Notes: generated by a model from the sequence alone, not told the origin. Positions 1-13,173 are shown, counted from the stretch's first letter. The stretch: 64,000 bases of DNA from Chrysomallon squamiferum (GCA_012295275.1 CM022671.1:16354956-16418955); one strand, 5' to 3'. Translations and numbers: made by a program.

Positions 1-1106
1 GTTTTTTTATTTATTTACTTATTCATCTTGTTATTTATTTGTTTGTTTATTTAGTTATGGATCATTTGGTTGCAATTTTTCTGTTGTTTGTTTTATTTAG
101 ATCTGGAAGATTTTTTTTTTTTTTTTTTTTGCTGTGAGTAAATACTAATAAAACTGAACATTTCGCACCAAAATGAACAGAAAGATACCTTCTCATAAAC
201 ATGAAAAACCATACCATAGCCTTTGAGATACTAGTCACTGTGCTCCAACTGGAATGGGAAATAACCCAGTGGACAGCAACAATAATAAGCTAAACAATGA
301 CAAAATATTGCTATTCAGTATATGTCGAAAACAAAATATTGACCAAAAAATAAAAAAAAATAATAATAATAATAAAAAAAAAACAGTCCATTAACGAAGT
401 AAACAATTATTAAGCAACATCAACTTGGTTTAAAAGATTAAAAAAGTACTTTCTATATTATCAGTAAATTCCGTCTGAACATGAGCTTTCATGTTGCAAA
501 GATCAGCATTAACTTATCTCTGTGTTAAAAGATATGATAACTCTCTGACATTGAAAAAAAAAAAATTAATTTGAAATAAATTCTAAACTGAGAGGGAATG
601 TTAATATTTCAAAGCTATTTCTGGATGTTATTCCTATCTAGAAAAAAATAAATAAAGATGCTAATAGATTGCAAATGCAACTGCAATGTTTCAAACTGTT
701 TTCTACGATATCATGAACAGGCAGCTATATATAGGCCTATATATATATATATAAAAAAAATATATCTTAATTAAATAAATTTGCTTGCCACAGGTAAGAA
801 AAAAAAAAAAAAAAAAGAAAAGGAAAAAAAAAACAGAACTAATTAAGTAAATGTTTTTATAATCTCTGCCCTTTAACTTTCAACAATTTTTTTGTTTCAG
901 TTGCAACTTTTAATGGATCTGTACTCAGCAACAGGTAACAGAAGTAAGTGAGAAGTTATCATTAATTTAATGCAGTATTCTGTACAAAAAAACCCCACCT
1001 TTATCCAGAATCAACAGATCCTTAAGCAGAGCCGAAGAGCTATTAAGAGGTACAATAATAAAGTTTACTGTTACATTTTCAGCAGATTTACTAATTGAAA
1101 TATTCT
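1..1106. other. AT-rich noncoding stretch
   Basis: No usable reading frame. The stretch holds T runs near 111-130, A runs near 350-380 and 799-835, and otherwise unique AT-rich DNA. I see no promoter or splice structure that I would defend. Confidence 0.8.
726..745. repeat. Perfect 20-bp palindrome
   Basis: Ten bases ending in AGG are mirrored exactly by ten starting with CCT, centred on AGGCCT and flanked by more AT repeat. It could extrude as a small cruciform. It may be only a TA microsatellite interrupted by GGCC. Confidence 0.9.
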
Positions 1107-1141
1107 CACACACACACAAACACATGCACAAACACACACAA
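1107..1141. repeat. (CA)n microsatellite, interrupted
   Basis: CA dinucleotides with AA and TG interruptions. Confidence 0.95.
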
Positions 1142-1768
1142 TTCACCATTATTATAACCAATGCAGTTTCAGTGAGTATATTACCACTAGAGAGTGTATC
1201 TGCTTGCTGGTTCTGACACTAAGAAGGTTGATAAACTGACAAATGATTCTACAAACTAGATATGCATCACTCAGCATACAGTGATATAATACAATATTAT
1301 ATGCTTACGTCTTTCACCATGACAATCATTTCTCAGACAGACATGTATGAAAATGTGTTTTCTGCTTCAGGCTTCCATTAATTGATAACAAATGTTTACT
1401 TTACCGAAAGTTTTTCTGTTCTATCTTTTTGTAGTTAAGAAGGAAACAAATAATAAAAATATCCCTCTCTCTGTTTGTATTTGGTGGGTTTTTTTTTTTT
1501 TTTTAAATTGCTGTTGTTATTTGTTTTGGTCTGTTTTGTTTTTGTTTTTTTTGTTGTTGTTTACAGAGATAGAACTACCAGAGATAAAAATGAATGATGC
1601 ATATATTTAGACACATAGACATTATACACACACAAATAAAATAGATGAATAACCTACGTAAGCACATTCCAAGCAAGATGTTTATATAATATGTTGATAA
1701 AATCTAACAATGCTGCCAAGAATGTCCAGAAAAACTGAATTCCCCTCTACTTCTGTCCTGATTTTAAA
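1142..1768. other. AT-rich noncoding stretch
   Basis: Unique AT-rich sequence with a T-rich tract at about 1490-1560 (T runs mixed with TTG). No supported gene. Confidence 0.7.
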
Positions 1769-1840
1769 ACACACACACAACACACACACACACACACATA
1801 CAAATGCATACATACACATATATATTATACACACACTCAC

Positions 1841-1877
<37 letters not shown>

Positions 1878-1886
1878 GTATATATG
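1769..1886. repeat. Compound (CA)n / (TA)n microsatellite
   Basis: Two CA blocks (about 1769-1799 and 1832-1872) are separated by CATA/TATA-type sequence and followed by a short TATG tail. Short open frames on both strands here are repeat translations. Confidence 0.97.
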
Positions 1887-2550
1887 CAAGATATATACTG
1901 ACATTTATACAGACATGTAAATTTATAATGGAATTTTTCAAGAAGAAAACAAGATATCATTTAAACCATAAAGCTTCTATATTGTGGTAACAGTATTTAT
2001 ATTATTTTTTTTTTTTTTTATACAAACTAAAGAAACAAAGATTTTGTCAAATAATAAACCATTTATCCTGACATAAAGATACTATACTGGAATTCTAATA
2101 CCCTTGGCTTTCATTTTTCTGTTTATAAAGTACATTTTTGAGGTTGTGTTCTGTGTTAACAACAGAGAGAGAATCTCTTTCTGAATATTTTTTTTTTTTT
2201 TAACGCGTTACATTTCTTAAGAAATATCAGTAATAAGGACTTTGTCAAAGTATAAACACATTATCCTAAGAAAAGTGATTGTAGAAATTGCTGTCATGAT
2301 TATAATGTGCAGGAAATGTCCCGTGTTGCAAACAGGGGTTTAATGGATTTGTCCAATTAGTTGACAAAAACATGGCTGACATGATCATTTTCAGATAAGA
2401 TGGTCAGGAGGAAGAGATGGGAGTTGATTACTCCGCTGTGTTATTATTCCATCTCATCTGATTTTCAAAACGAAGACAGAGAGAGAGAAAAAAATATAAA
2501 CAAGTGAACAAAATGGAGGGTAGAAAAAAGAAGTTGTATTAATTTCTACA
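1887..2550. other. AT-rich noncoding stretch
   Basis: Unique sequence with T runs near 2006-2019 and 2190-2201. No gene supported. Confidence 0.7.
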
Positions 2551-2588
2551 GAAGAAGAAGAAGAAGAAAAAAAAGAAGAAGAAAAAAA
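2551..2588. repeat. (GAA)n microsatellite
   Basis: GAA triplets interrupted by A runs. It leads directly into the first unit of the tandem repeat that follows. Confidence 0.93.
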
Positions 2589-2895
2589 ATAATTTATATT
2601 CATTTTTCTTAGAAGACATAGAAAATTGTATTCTTTCCATGTGAAAAAAAAAAAAAAAAAAAATTTATTATATTATTTGCAGAGAATTTATAGACTTTAG
2701 TAAGAAGAAAAAAATTTATATTCATTTTTGTTAGAAAAGAAGAAAAATATAATCTTTCCAAAGAGGAAAAAGAATTTACATTTTTCCATACAAGAATTTA
2801 TAGTTATTAGTAAAAAAAAAAAAGAAAAAAAAAGATTTGATATACATTTTCTGTGGAAGAAATTGATGTTCTATTTACTTCATCATGTCATATTT
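2577..2895. repeat. Eroded tandem repeat, about 121-bp unit
   Basis: The phrase AATTTATATTCATTTTT recurs at 2591 and 2713, and a weaker version (GATTTGATATACATTTT) occurs near 2834. Shared downstream landmarks are a TTTCCA word, GAATTTATAG, and a TTAGTAA word before the next A-rich junction. That gives about 2.6 units of roughly 121 bp, with A-rich junctions and substantial divergence. Confidence 0.7.
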
Positions 2896-4609
2896 TTTTG
2901 TATTACATAAATACATTTCCATTTCTTAAAAAAAAATAAATTAAGTTATGTTCATTTCAATAGAAAAATAATGACCAGTGTGCCAAGAATGTTTTCACAA
3001 ACAAGAAAAATGTTTATCATTCTCAGAATTTCTATTATAATATATAATAATCTGATTACAGTGTGCTTGAATAATGCCGAAGAATCTTGGTAATAATTAG
3101 TAACAGGTTTAGATATGTGTAGAATTGCTGTAAAACACACTTGACCTTTATTGTTAGCAATCTGTTTGAAGTCTGCTGCTTTTTAATGTATTTAAAAAAT
3201 TACCCTCAGTAGTATAAACCAATGGTGATAATACATTTTATATACTATGACAAAACTGTCTGGTGAACATGTGTTGTTAATAATAAAGTATAAGAATAAA
3301 ATAACAAGCCTGTTAGGTTTCATTTAACATGGTTTTCTGCAGACAGAAATGTCAAAAAAAAAACTGATTTGACTCAATACATCAAAGCGAAGTAACCACA
3401 TTAAATCTGTTCAAGAATTTTTGTATTCCTAGAACTGGAAAAAAAAGAGAAAATTTGTGCATCCTCACAAACTTCAGTTTTTATTGATATACTTTATTAT
3501 TAGCCAACATTGGACATTAAAAAATAAAAAACAGTCATTCATCTGCTAGTTTATAAATTTTATTTAGACAATTACTTCTTTTACCACAGATACAGAACTA
3601 AGAAATAAATTCAAAGATTTTTCTGGTTTTAGACAAATAAATTAACCTCCAAGTTTAAAGAAATTTATTTTATTCTAATGGCATTCACATGTTGTGTATG
3701 CTCTTCACCTTTGTAATAAACTAGGAGACTCGGGAATAAAAAACATCTTTAAAAGAAATCTTTTTGCATATAAATCTGTTGATTACTCGCTGCTGAAATG
3801 GGCATATCTTGTTTTGTAGATCTAGGCATGTCGCAGAACTACTGCCTTCTGCCAAAAAAGACAGTTAATTGCCCCAGTTCTGCCCACTTTAGAGATCAAT
3901 CAGTCAAAATAAATTGACCATACTGGACAAATTCCTCTCTCGGTATCCTGATAAAACACGGGCAATATGTTAGTGATGCTCTGTTTTTTCAAGAGGTGTT
4001 TGTTTCCATAGTGCCTGTGGCAATGTCAGTTTTATCAGTCCCACTGTCATTCCAAGCAAACAGCTTACTAACAGTGAGAGACAGTCCACTTACATTCCTG
4101 GGCTATATTAAACTGCTAATTTACCTTTATTTGAAGTTGATGGGAAGCAAACTATTCACTAATGATGGCAAACAAGCCTACTTACAAAATGTGAACTGTA
4201 TTGAGCTGTGATTGTATCTGCGTGTTTTCAAACTGATAAGATTTAAATCACAAACCGTAAGTTGTGATTGTACAGAAGTTAATATCTGATTCAAAAGAAA
4301 TTCTAGTTAAGTCGGATCATTAAACATCATCATTATCAGTAATCTTTTGAAAAATATATAATTTTTATGTTTAAAAACAATTATAACACACACATATTAG
4401 GCATCTGCAGTTTATCTGTTTTAGCTTTAAAAACACAAATGATTAAATAAATAAATAATTCCGTTAAAGTAACTTTCTTTTTTTACAAACAGTCTAATTT
4501 TACTGTCAAAAATTATTAAAATAAATTTTTGATAATTTAAAGATAAAAAATCATTATAAAAAAAAAGAAAGAAAAAATTTCATAAAAACAAACAAATGAA
4601 ACACAAAGA
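2896..4609. other. Unique noncoding stretch
   Basis: AT-rich, moderately complex DNA with no microsatellite above about 12 bp apart from A runs. The open frame at 3996-4211 (+) is short and has no recognisable motif. Confidence 0.6.
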
Positions 4610-4775
4610 TAAAACCAATTTAAAAAATAAAATACACCACATAATACATTGTCTATTGCATGATAGTTTGTTTATAATTATTAAAAAAAAAAAAAATCTG
4701 AAAAGAAATAAAAAAACAGAAAGTTAAAAAAACAAAACAATTCAAAATATATTGTCTGTTGCATGACACATGATA
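4610..4775. repeat. Short tandem duplication, about 103 bp
   Basis: ATTGTCTATTGCATGATA at 4648 is matched by ATTGTCTGTTGCATGAC at 4751, each preceded by an A-rich tract. About 1.6 eroded units. Confidence 0.65.
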
Positions 4776-5344
4776 ATTAAGAGAGTAAAACAATCCCAGC
4801 ATCCATTACCAGTGTAGACTCCTCACAGGTGAAAAATTACATTATCCCTATTTTATTACGACAACCCTAATCTCGTACCATTAACACAGTAATTCTGTAA
4901 ATGTCAGAAACACACATGTACAGCTAGAAATCTTCAACAACAAATCATTATAGATAATTCTAATTACACTGTCACTGAACAGACAAAACAAATTAACTTT
5001 CACTGTTAGTAGATACGACATTTCTCTTTTTGCTTTAAATGTTTTACAGACAATCTTCTATATGGAATATTGATTAAGGATTTCAAGAATGGTGCCATCT
5101 GTTTCTTTACTACCAAAACAGTGAATTACAGGGGACTCCTACTTTGGAATAAATTACATCAATAATCAAAACATGCAAGTGATCTGTACCTAATGCACTT
5201 GGATTATGCAGGCCCATGGGAGAGAAAAAGCTGCGAATGAAGAATCAACAACTCTCAAGAAAAGAGATAAAAAAACATTAATGTTTTGCTAACATGGACA
5301 GGATTTTCCACATGTTCAACATCTTCTCATGTGAGCACTTTAGC
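4776..5344. other. Unique noncoding stretch
   Basis: Non-repetitive sequence with no coding frame or recognised motif. Confidence 0.6.
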
Positions 5345-5735
5345 ACTTAAACAGTTTAAAGGAATATGGGTTGTCCCAAATGTTCAGTCTGCATTACAGG
5401 TTATGAGAGTTAATCATTTTAATTCCGACAAAAACTGTGAGAAAAACTGAGAAATTCAAATCAACAATAAACTGTAAAAACAGAAATCGTAAAAACAACA
5501 GACACCTTCATACGAGATTTTGTATTTCAGTGCCAAGTCAAATGTGGGTTGTACCAAATGTTCAGTTTGAATTCATTAATAATTTTAATTCCATCACTGA
5601 GTCAAAAAATTAAGAAATTCAAAATTAACCAAAAAAATATCTGAGAAACAGCAGACCCTCTACTGAACACTGAGATTAAAAAAGTTAAGACTGAAACATT
5701 AAACTGTTTTATTTCAATGCCAAATTAAATACTGT
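5345..5735. repeat. Eroded tandem repeat, about 180-bp unit
   Basis: TGGGTTGTCCCAAATGTTCAG (5367) and TGGGTTGTACCAAATGTTCAG (5545) lie 178 bp apart. ATTTCAGTGCC (5524) and ATTTCAATGCC (5711) lie 187 bp apart. Shared words between them (TTTTAATTCC, AAGAAATTCAAA, ACAGCAGACC or similar) support two units plus part of a third. Confidence 0.75.
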
Positions 5736-6138
5736 TAAACCATTCCACCACAGACCACCGAGTCTAGAGCTAATATTTAAACCCTGACTTTCTAATCCAG
5801 TAAAAGCCAGGAATTTCTCTCATTAATGCCAATATTTACCAACAAACAACCTGTCCAGAGTCACCAGCCAAAACAGACTGCACTTCAGTACAGCCCCAGG
5901 GTTAGTGGTGAGTGGTGAGGTTAGTGTACTTAAGTCTGCATACAGCAATGTCAGAATAATGTGTAATTATATTAGTTATTAAAGATTTATGATAGTAAAT
6001 TAATTTCCCATAGCATTAATATATGTAATGTTCTGGCTCAACGAACTCATTTAAAAAAGGATGGTGGCTTTTATTATTGGTGAGAATATAGATGTGTCAT
6101 CTGCTTTATTATTGGTGAGAATATAGACACACACATCT
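5736..6138. other. Unique noncoding stretch
   Basis: Non-repetitive except for a direct repeat of a TTTATTATTGGTGAGAATATAG word at about 6071 and 6108 (37-bp spacing), just before the long CA array. Confidence 0.65.
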
Positions 6139-7820
<1,682 letters not shown>

Positions 7821-7906
7821 TACAGAGAGGTAAATAAACTGTTGTCATAAGTTAACTTATATGGATATTGTATAAAGGTAAGTATAGTGATAAATTGATT
7901 GATGTC
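7821..7906. repeat. Detached piece of the GTAAGT-containing minisatellite
   Basis: Two units match the array at 8778-9135. One is TACAGAGAGGTAAATA with GTCATAAGTTAACT downstream. The other is AAAGGTAAGTATAGTGAT followed by TTGATTGATGTCA. The piece is about 0.9 kb from the main array and ends directly in a TATA/TATG microsatellite. Confidence 0.8.
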
Positions 7907-7909
7907 ATA

Positions 7910-7955
<46 letters not shown>

Positions 7956-8021
7956 TGTATGTGTGTATGTATATATGTATGTATGTATATATGTATGTAT
8001 GTATGTATGTGTATGTATATA
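7907..8021. repeat. Compound (TA)n/(TATG)n microsatellite
   Basis: A TA core grades into TATG and TGTG tetranucleotides. Reading frames through it give only Ile/Tyr/His/Thr repeats. Confidence 0.98.
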
Positions 8022-8189
8022 AACAACCCAAAATATAAAAGAAATTTCAATATTTATCTTTGACTGGCTTTTTTCACTGAAAACATAATTAACTGCCTGT
8101 ATGACTTCCTTCATTTACATTTTTCACATTATTACAGCACTACCACACAATTCATTTTTTTTTTTTTTGTCTGTTTTTTTGTTGTCTGT

Positions 8190-8770
8190 TTATTCTGTTT
8201 CCAAAAACTGTGTCACTTTAGCCCATTCTTCTGATAATCTTCCCATCCCCTCCCTCCCAGTGACCACCTGCAGTGGGAGAAAGCCCCACCCAGAAGAAAC
8301 CTAGCAACTAGCAGCAAGTTGACCAGCACAGGCAGGAAGCGAGCAGCAGCTGTCTGCACCATCACACCGTAATTACAGCTTTGTAATCCTTTGTTTTGTC
8401 AAAGACACATTCCTCCACTACTGTGACTCCTTAACCCACCCACCTCTGCCTGCCTGCCTGCCTGCCTGCCACTAGCAAACACTGTCATAGTGAGGCAGAT
8501 TAGCCTGTAACAAGGATGTGTCATTATCTCTGGGTGATTTACTACTTCCTCTGACCGTCCACATTACTGGTCAAGTGCTGGACGAGATGGTCAACGCGCT
8601 CCGGACACATCCTCCATCTTGCAGATTACCAGTTTAATTGTTGTCAGAGCAATAAAACAAGCATCGGTTAACATCTTGTAGCAATCAAAGTAATTTCGTC
8701 TTGTGACAAATTTTGCTTTCATTTAATCAGCAGCAGTGTGTAACAGTTCTTTCTGAATGTTTAACAAAAG
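8190..8770. other. Higher-complexity island, candidate conserved noncoding element
   Basis: GC is clearly above the flanks and there are few homopolymers. Visible binding-site-like words are TAATTACAG (about 8370), a SOX/TCF-like CTTTGTTTTGTCAAAG (about 8389-8404), GATTACCAGTTTAATTG and CAATCAAAGTAATT. No reading frame of interest. A role as enhancer or conserved element is inference from composition. Confidence 0.28.
8446..8470. repeat. (CTGC)6 microsatellite
   Basis: Tetranucleotide run inside the 8.2-8.8 kb island. Confidence 0.97.
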
Positions 8771-8777
8771 CCCAGCA

Positions 8778-9135
8778 TTAAATTACATGACTGTTTTGAT
8801 GTCATGCAGAGAGGTAAGTGTTTTGAATAAGATAACTGATATCACAGAGAGGTAAGTGTTTTGGTAAGTTAATAGTTGCCATATACAGAGGTAAATATAT
8901 GGATTAGTTAACTTGTTATCACACAGAGGTAAGTATACTGACAAGCTGACTGATGTCACAAAGTGGTAAATTTATTGATAAGTTGACTGATGCCATACAG
9001 AGGTAAGTATACTGATGTCAAAATAAAGAGGTAAATACTGTTAAGTGTGGACAGAGTTAACTTATACATAAACAGAGAGGTAAGTATATGTTAACTGTTG
9101 CTATACAAAGATAAGTATATAACTAAGGTAACATC
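8778..9135 (+). repeat. Minisatellite of splice-donor-like units
   Basis: About ten units, 37-39 bp apart in the first half and 24-31 bp in the second. A typical unit reads ACAGAGAGGTAAGTATACTG, then ATAAGTTGACTGATGTCA. The donor-like hexamer GTAAGT or GTAAAT begins at 8814, 8852, 8891, 8929, 8966, 9003, 9031 and 9080, with degraded versions near 9056, 9111 and 9128. The AG before it makes AG|GTAAGT, the consensus 5' splice site. Whether any is ever used as a donor cannot be told from sequence. Confidence 0.88.
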
Positions 9136-9339
9136 TTACACCTTCTACTACTGCATCCACACTTATTATTTTTATCACATCATTTACTAGTTAACATCAT
9201 ACTTAATGATCTTATGCATGTTAAAGAGAAGATATTCACAATTAAAAACAGAAGAGAATGTAATGGATTGACCTATTTAATATTTTTATACACTGCATTA
9301 TGTCATTATAATAACAACAATAAAAAAAAATTATATTTT

Positions 9340-9780
9340 TAATTAAAATCACAACGACGACTTTAATTTCAGAAATCACTGTTACGTACGGCTTTGCGCA
9401 ACCTTTTTTAAATTCTCAATTAGTGAAAAAATAAAAGCAGCACTGAAGCGTGGATAATTTAATTCCAATAAGGATTACTGTGTGGAAATATTTAATTATT
9501 TTAAGCAAGTAGTCAACCCCATTAAGACAACTGCCTGGGTTATTTAATCAAAACGGCCATCAAGTTATAATTAATATTTTCTTGCAAATTACATTTAAAT
9601 CTCTTGTCGGTGATGAAATCCTGCTTCACTTTTGTCGGTGTAAGGCTGCAGTTTGAGACAGGTGCCACATGGCAGGCAGTGGTAATGAGGTGAAGCGTCC
9701 AAACAATTGTTATGAAAGGACAATCCAGCTAACCCATGTTAATTTTATTTCTCGTACCTTCTTCTGTGGATCTTTTAAAA
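9340..9780. other. Higher-complexity island, candidate conserved noncoding element
   Basis: Non-repetitive block between AT-rich flanks with homeodomain-type words (TTTAATTATTTTAAGCAAGTAG region, TATAATTAATATT), GGATTACTGTGTGG, and a GC-richer right part (GGTGCCACATGGCAGGCAGT region). No coding frame. Confidence 0.27.
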
Positions 9781-10360
9781 CCGGCGAACCAGTACAACAA
9801 AAAGATTTTTTTAATTTTTTTTTTTTTTAAATTTTGTTGCAAAAGAAATTAAAAAAAAATGATTACATGACTTTTGATTAGAGAAACTGATTTTAATTTT
9901 TTTTTAAATAAATTTAAAAAAAAATTCAATTTCATATGAGGTCATGCTAAAATTAATTATCTGCATGATAATGCTTCCACTGTATTTTCTGATGTATTAA
10001 TAAACTGTGGTTTATATCTTTTATTAATTATGAATAGATTTTTAATTTTTTTTTTTAATGTTTCATCATTATTATTTTATTATTAGATTCTTTTTTATTA
10101 CTTTTATTTTTATTTTTATTGTTGTTCTTTTATTTCTTTGTTCTTGTTATTTTTGTCTTTCAGTACCCAACAACAAACATTTCCTAAGAACCATCCACAT
10201 AAAACTGTGGCCTAGACAGACCAATGAATCACAAATTACTTGCTCTTTCAAAACAAATGCTTTTACTTCCAATAAAAATCACACAAAGACGGACAATATA
10301 TAATAATAAAAAAAATTAATTACAAATTGACAGTCTCAGTAATTTTTTTTTTGTTGCTCT
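9781..10360. other. Low-complexity AT-rich stretch
   Basis: Repeated A and T runs (9805-9930, 10046-10130), then a short unique part. No gene. Confidence 0.75.
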
Positions 10361-10483
10361 TCATTATTTCCCCTGGTCAGTGTATGACCAGAGGCTCTGT
10401 CCTGACATCACCGTGGCCCTCTCAGACAGGCACTAATTGGTGTGTTGTCAAAACCCGATGATGAGAGCTGGACCATGTAATGT

Positions 10484-10560
10484 CATAAGCCAGCTTGATT
10501 AGCTTTCTAGACCGATGGGCGAGGACAAATGTGGCTACTGATAATGAGAATGATGGTTTT
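10484..10560 (+). repeat. Duplicated block, copy 1 (partner at 10774)
   Basis: CATAAGCCAGCTTGATTAGC, then TTTCTAGACCGATGGGCGAG, aligns with the block at 10774-10860 with mainly C/T and A/G differences. The alignment continues more weakly through ATAATGAGAATGATGGTTT versus ATAATCAATATGATGTTTA. Confidence 0.75.
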
Positions 10561-10607
10561 AAAAAAAAAATAGAGATTCTAACAGTGGTTATGTTATTGG
10601 TTTTTAC

Positions 10608-10631
10608 ACTGGAAGGTACAGAGATCAAAAC
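10608..10631 (+). repeat. Short dispersed repeat, copy 1 (possible SINE B-box remnant)
   Basis: ACTGGAAGGTACAGAGATCA is nearly identical to ACTGGAAGGTACAAAGATCA at 50380. The GGTACAGAGATCAAAACCC context resembles a degraded tRNA B box (GGTTCAAATCC), so a tRNA-derived SINE fragment is possible. No A box or 3' tail is visible, so the assignment is tentative. Confidence 0.35.
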
Positions 10632-10773
10632 CCGGCTATGATAGGACAAATTGAAATGGTTTTATAACGGTGGTGTGGGATTATATATAAAAAAAAGAAG
10701 AGAGAAGGACAAGAAGAAGATCACTGGTCTTTGTAAAGCAGTGATTGAGACTTAAGATTCAAGATTCTAAGAT

Positions 10774-10860
10774 CATAAATCAGCCTAACTTGCTTTTTAG
10801 ATTGATGGCGAAGATAAATATATCCAGCAGGCCATTTCATAATCAATATGATGTTTAGAA
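10774..10860 (+). repeat. Duplicated block, copy 2 (partner at 10484)
   Basis: CATAAATCAGCCTAACTTGC, then TTTTTAGATTGATGGCGAAG, is the diverged second copy of the 10484 block in the same orientation, about 290 bp away. Confidence 0.75.
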
Positions 10861-11058
10861 AAAAGATTTACGTTTGAGAGTGAAGTATCAAGTTTTTTTT
10901 TAGCTTGTAAAGCTTGTAATTATTGTGTAAAGGCACACATTTTGAAACAGAATTATTAAAAATCTTAAATAATCTAGGTTTTTTTTTTTTTTTTTCAATA
11001 ACTAACTTTTAATAAATATGAATGACAAGTTCGTTGGGTTTTTCTGCCAACTTGTTTT

Positions 11059-11089
<31 letters not shown>

Positions 11090-11695
11090 CTGTCCATCAA
11101 ATGACTGCACCCTTTCTGATTCACCTCTGACATTCACTGTGAAATTTATAAAAAGTAAAATTCTGTTAATGCCTGCAAGGAAATTAATAGAAATTTTGGT
11201 AGTAATTAAATATTAACAATTAAATAATAATGATTAAATTTTAATGATTAAATAAAAATGATTAAATACTAATTAACTAACAGTAATGTTGGTTTTTTTG
11301 AGGATTTTCAAGTCTTCATGAGATGTGTGGAAGATGTTCTCTATCATCAGTTTTCAATTTAGTGTGTGACATCTCACTGCCGTGCATGCAGAATAATGCA
11401 GCACAAAGTGTAATTGTATCTAACACGTTCTCTGACTGTAACCGGTAGAAGTCAATCACCAGCAGGAGAAACAAAAGAAAAATCACCTCATCAGTTCTTG
11501 TAGAATCCTCTTAATTAACACACTGCTCAGTAAAAAATAGCAAAACAAATTAAAATTCTTTTTTTATACGTTTACAAGAGAATCCATGACATTACAACTT
11601 AGGTGGTATTAAAAAAGAATGTGTTTAAATACAGTCACCATGCATGCATAACTTGTGTTCTGTTCAAACATATAAACAAATACTGGTATATATGT

Positions 11696-11737
<42 letters not shown>

Positions 11738-12080
11738 GCAAACAGTTTCCCAATACAGCCAGAACCCTTTGTCTCATTTATCCAAGGCTATAGTATTAGT
11801 TATAGCTCTAAAATGTGTACATCAAAATACCTTGATGCCAGTTGATTAAAGTAATCCAAAGAGGAACATTTCATACAGTTCTTAATGTGCTTCAGTATTA
11901 TTAATCATTCCTTCATGCAATGGGGTTAACAAAAGTTTTATTTTATTTTGTGTATTTATTCTTCTTGCAGTAAAAAAAAAAAAAAAATTAGTGATAGCAG
12001 AAAGGTCTCTTTGTTACATTCTGTTTAAAAATCATCGACTCTAAAATATTAATTTTGCCAATCAGCATAGTAAAAGAAAA
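10861..12080. other. AT-rich stretch with T runs and one (CA)17
   Basis: Contains T runs at 10979-10995 and 11061-11089, TTAAATAATAATGA-type short repeats at about 11215-11275, and (CA)17 at 11701-11734. A short unique patch at 11290-11480 has moderate GC. No gene supported. Confidence 0.75.
11701..11734. repeat. (CA)17 microsatellite
   Basis: Uninterrupted CA dinucleotides. Confidence 0.98.
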
Positions 12081-12440
12081 CACATGTCCAGGGACTTGGT
12101 CAAGTGGTCTTGCTGAAGTGCCGTCCATCACAGACACTTTTAATCTGGGCAAGTAATCCCAGTTGGTTATTGTGCTAGAAGATAATCACAAAGTCTCAAA
12201 ACAGACTGAGTGAAATCACTTAAACGTTACCTTTGCCAAACATTTCGTCTTTACTTCTCAACTTGTTTTCATTTAAGAATCGGGGCCTCCTGCAGTGAAG
12301 TTTGCTATAATGGGCACTTTATAAAACAATAACTCTCTATAGTACAGCCATCAGTCAATTGCCAAATCCACTCTCCAGAGACATTTATCTCAGTCGGGAT
12401 TACAAACGTCTCCTTTTGGAAATCTTTTTTCAATGCACAT
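12081..12440. other. Higher-complexity island, candidate conserved noncoding element
   Basis: Non-repetitive. Contains GGTCAAGTGGTC (resembles an NK2-class site, TCAAGTGG), GCAAGTAATCCCAG and CGGGATTACAAACG (Otx-type GGATTA or TAATCC). No reading frame. Site names are pattern matches only. Confidence 0.27.
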
Positions 12441-13171
12441 CCTTCACAATACACAGAAAGCCTTTCTTAACACTCTTTAAGCTCAAACTGATTTCTTAAA
12501 CTGCCTCAGCAATGAAAATTACTGTAATTATCAGCAGCAATCATAAAAATATTTTTAGAAAATAAACTTTGTCTGTTTTCATCTCAAACACCAAAGCAAA
12601 AAAGATGCACCATGATAAAAAATACTTTTGTTCACAACTTAAAGTTTTATTTATATGTATATCAGCTAATGTATAATTAAGAATCTACTACTTAACCATT
12701 TACACAAAGAACCATAAGAAAATTTGTTCTCTTATCAGTACTAAGATGAAAGAAAAAAGATATGACCAAAAAGTGTGTTTTATATCATTTGAAGCACACA
12801 TGAATATTTGTGTTATTGTATCTCTTATGGTTCATTATGGTACATTTTCGTATGCACTGGTGGCCTATATAAAGGTTTTATTTTATTTTATTTTTATTTT
12901 ATTATATATTGTTGCTTCATTTTATTATAATTTTTTTTAGTTCAATCTTTGCTAACAACACTTGCTGCATCATTATTCTTGTTAACAGTAAAGGTTAATG
13001 GCAGAATCAAATAAAACAGTCACTAAGAAGAATACAGAATGAATTCAGATAAATTAGACAATATAAATAAGTATCATATAACCAACAGTCCAGTGCTTAT
13101 TTTAGTTTCAGTTACAGACTGTAACTTACTTATTCATGCATATATTACAATATAATACCTTAATTTATGCA

Positions 13172-13173
<2 letters not shown>
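12441..13173. other. AT-rich noncoding stretch
   Basis: Unique AT-rich sequence. TTTTATTTTA-type repeats occur at about 12877-12912. No gene. Confidence 0.7.

Larger units (their letters stand above)
10361..10640. other. Higher-complexity island with an internal duplicated motif
   Basis: GC-richer sequence including CCTGGTCAGTGTATGACCAG (an 8-bp inverted repeat, CTGGTCA/TGACCAG), CACTAATTGGTGTG, and a TAGACCGATGG block that is repeated about 290 bp downstream. Candidate regulatory DNA, on composition only. Confidence 0.28.

Noticed and set aside
5345-5735. Centromeric-type satellite (about 180-bp unit)
   Set aside because: Only about two and a half diverged units, with unique DNA on both sides.
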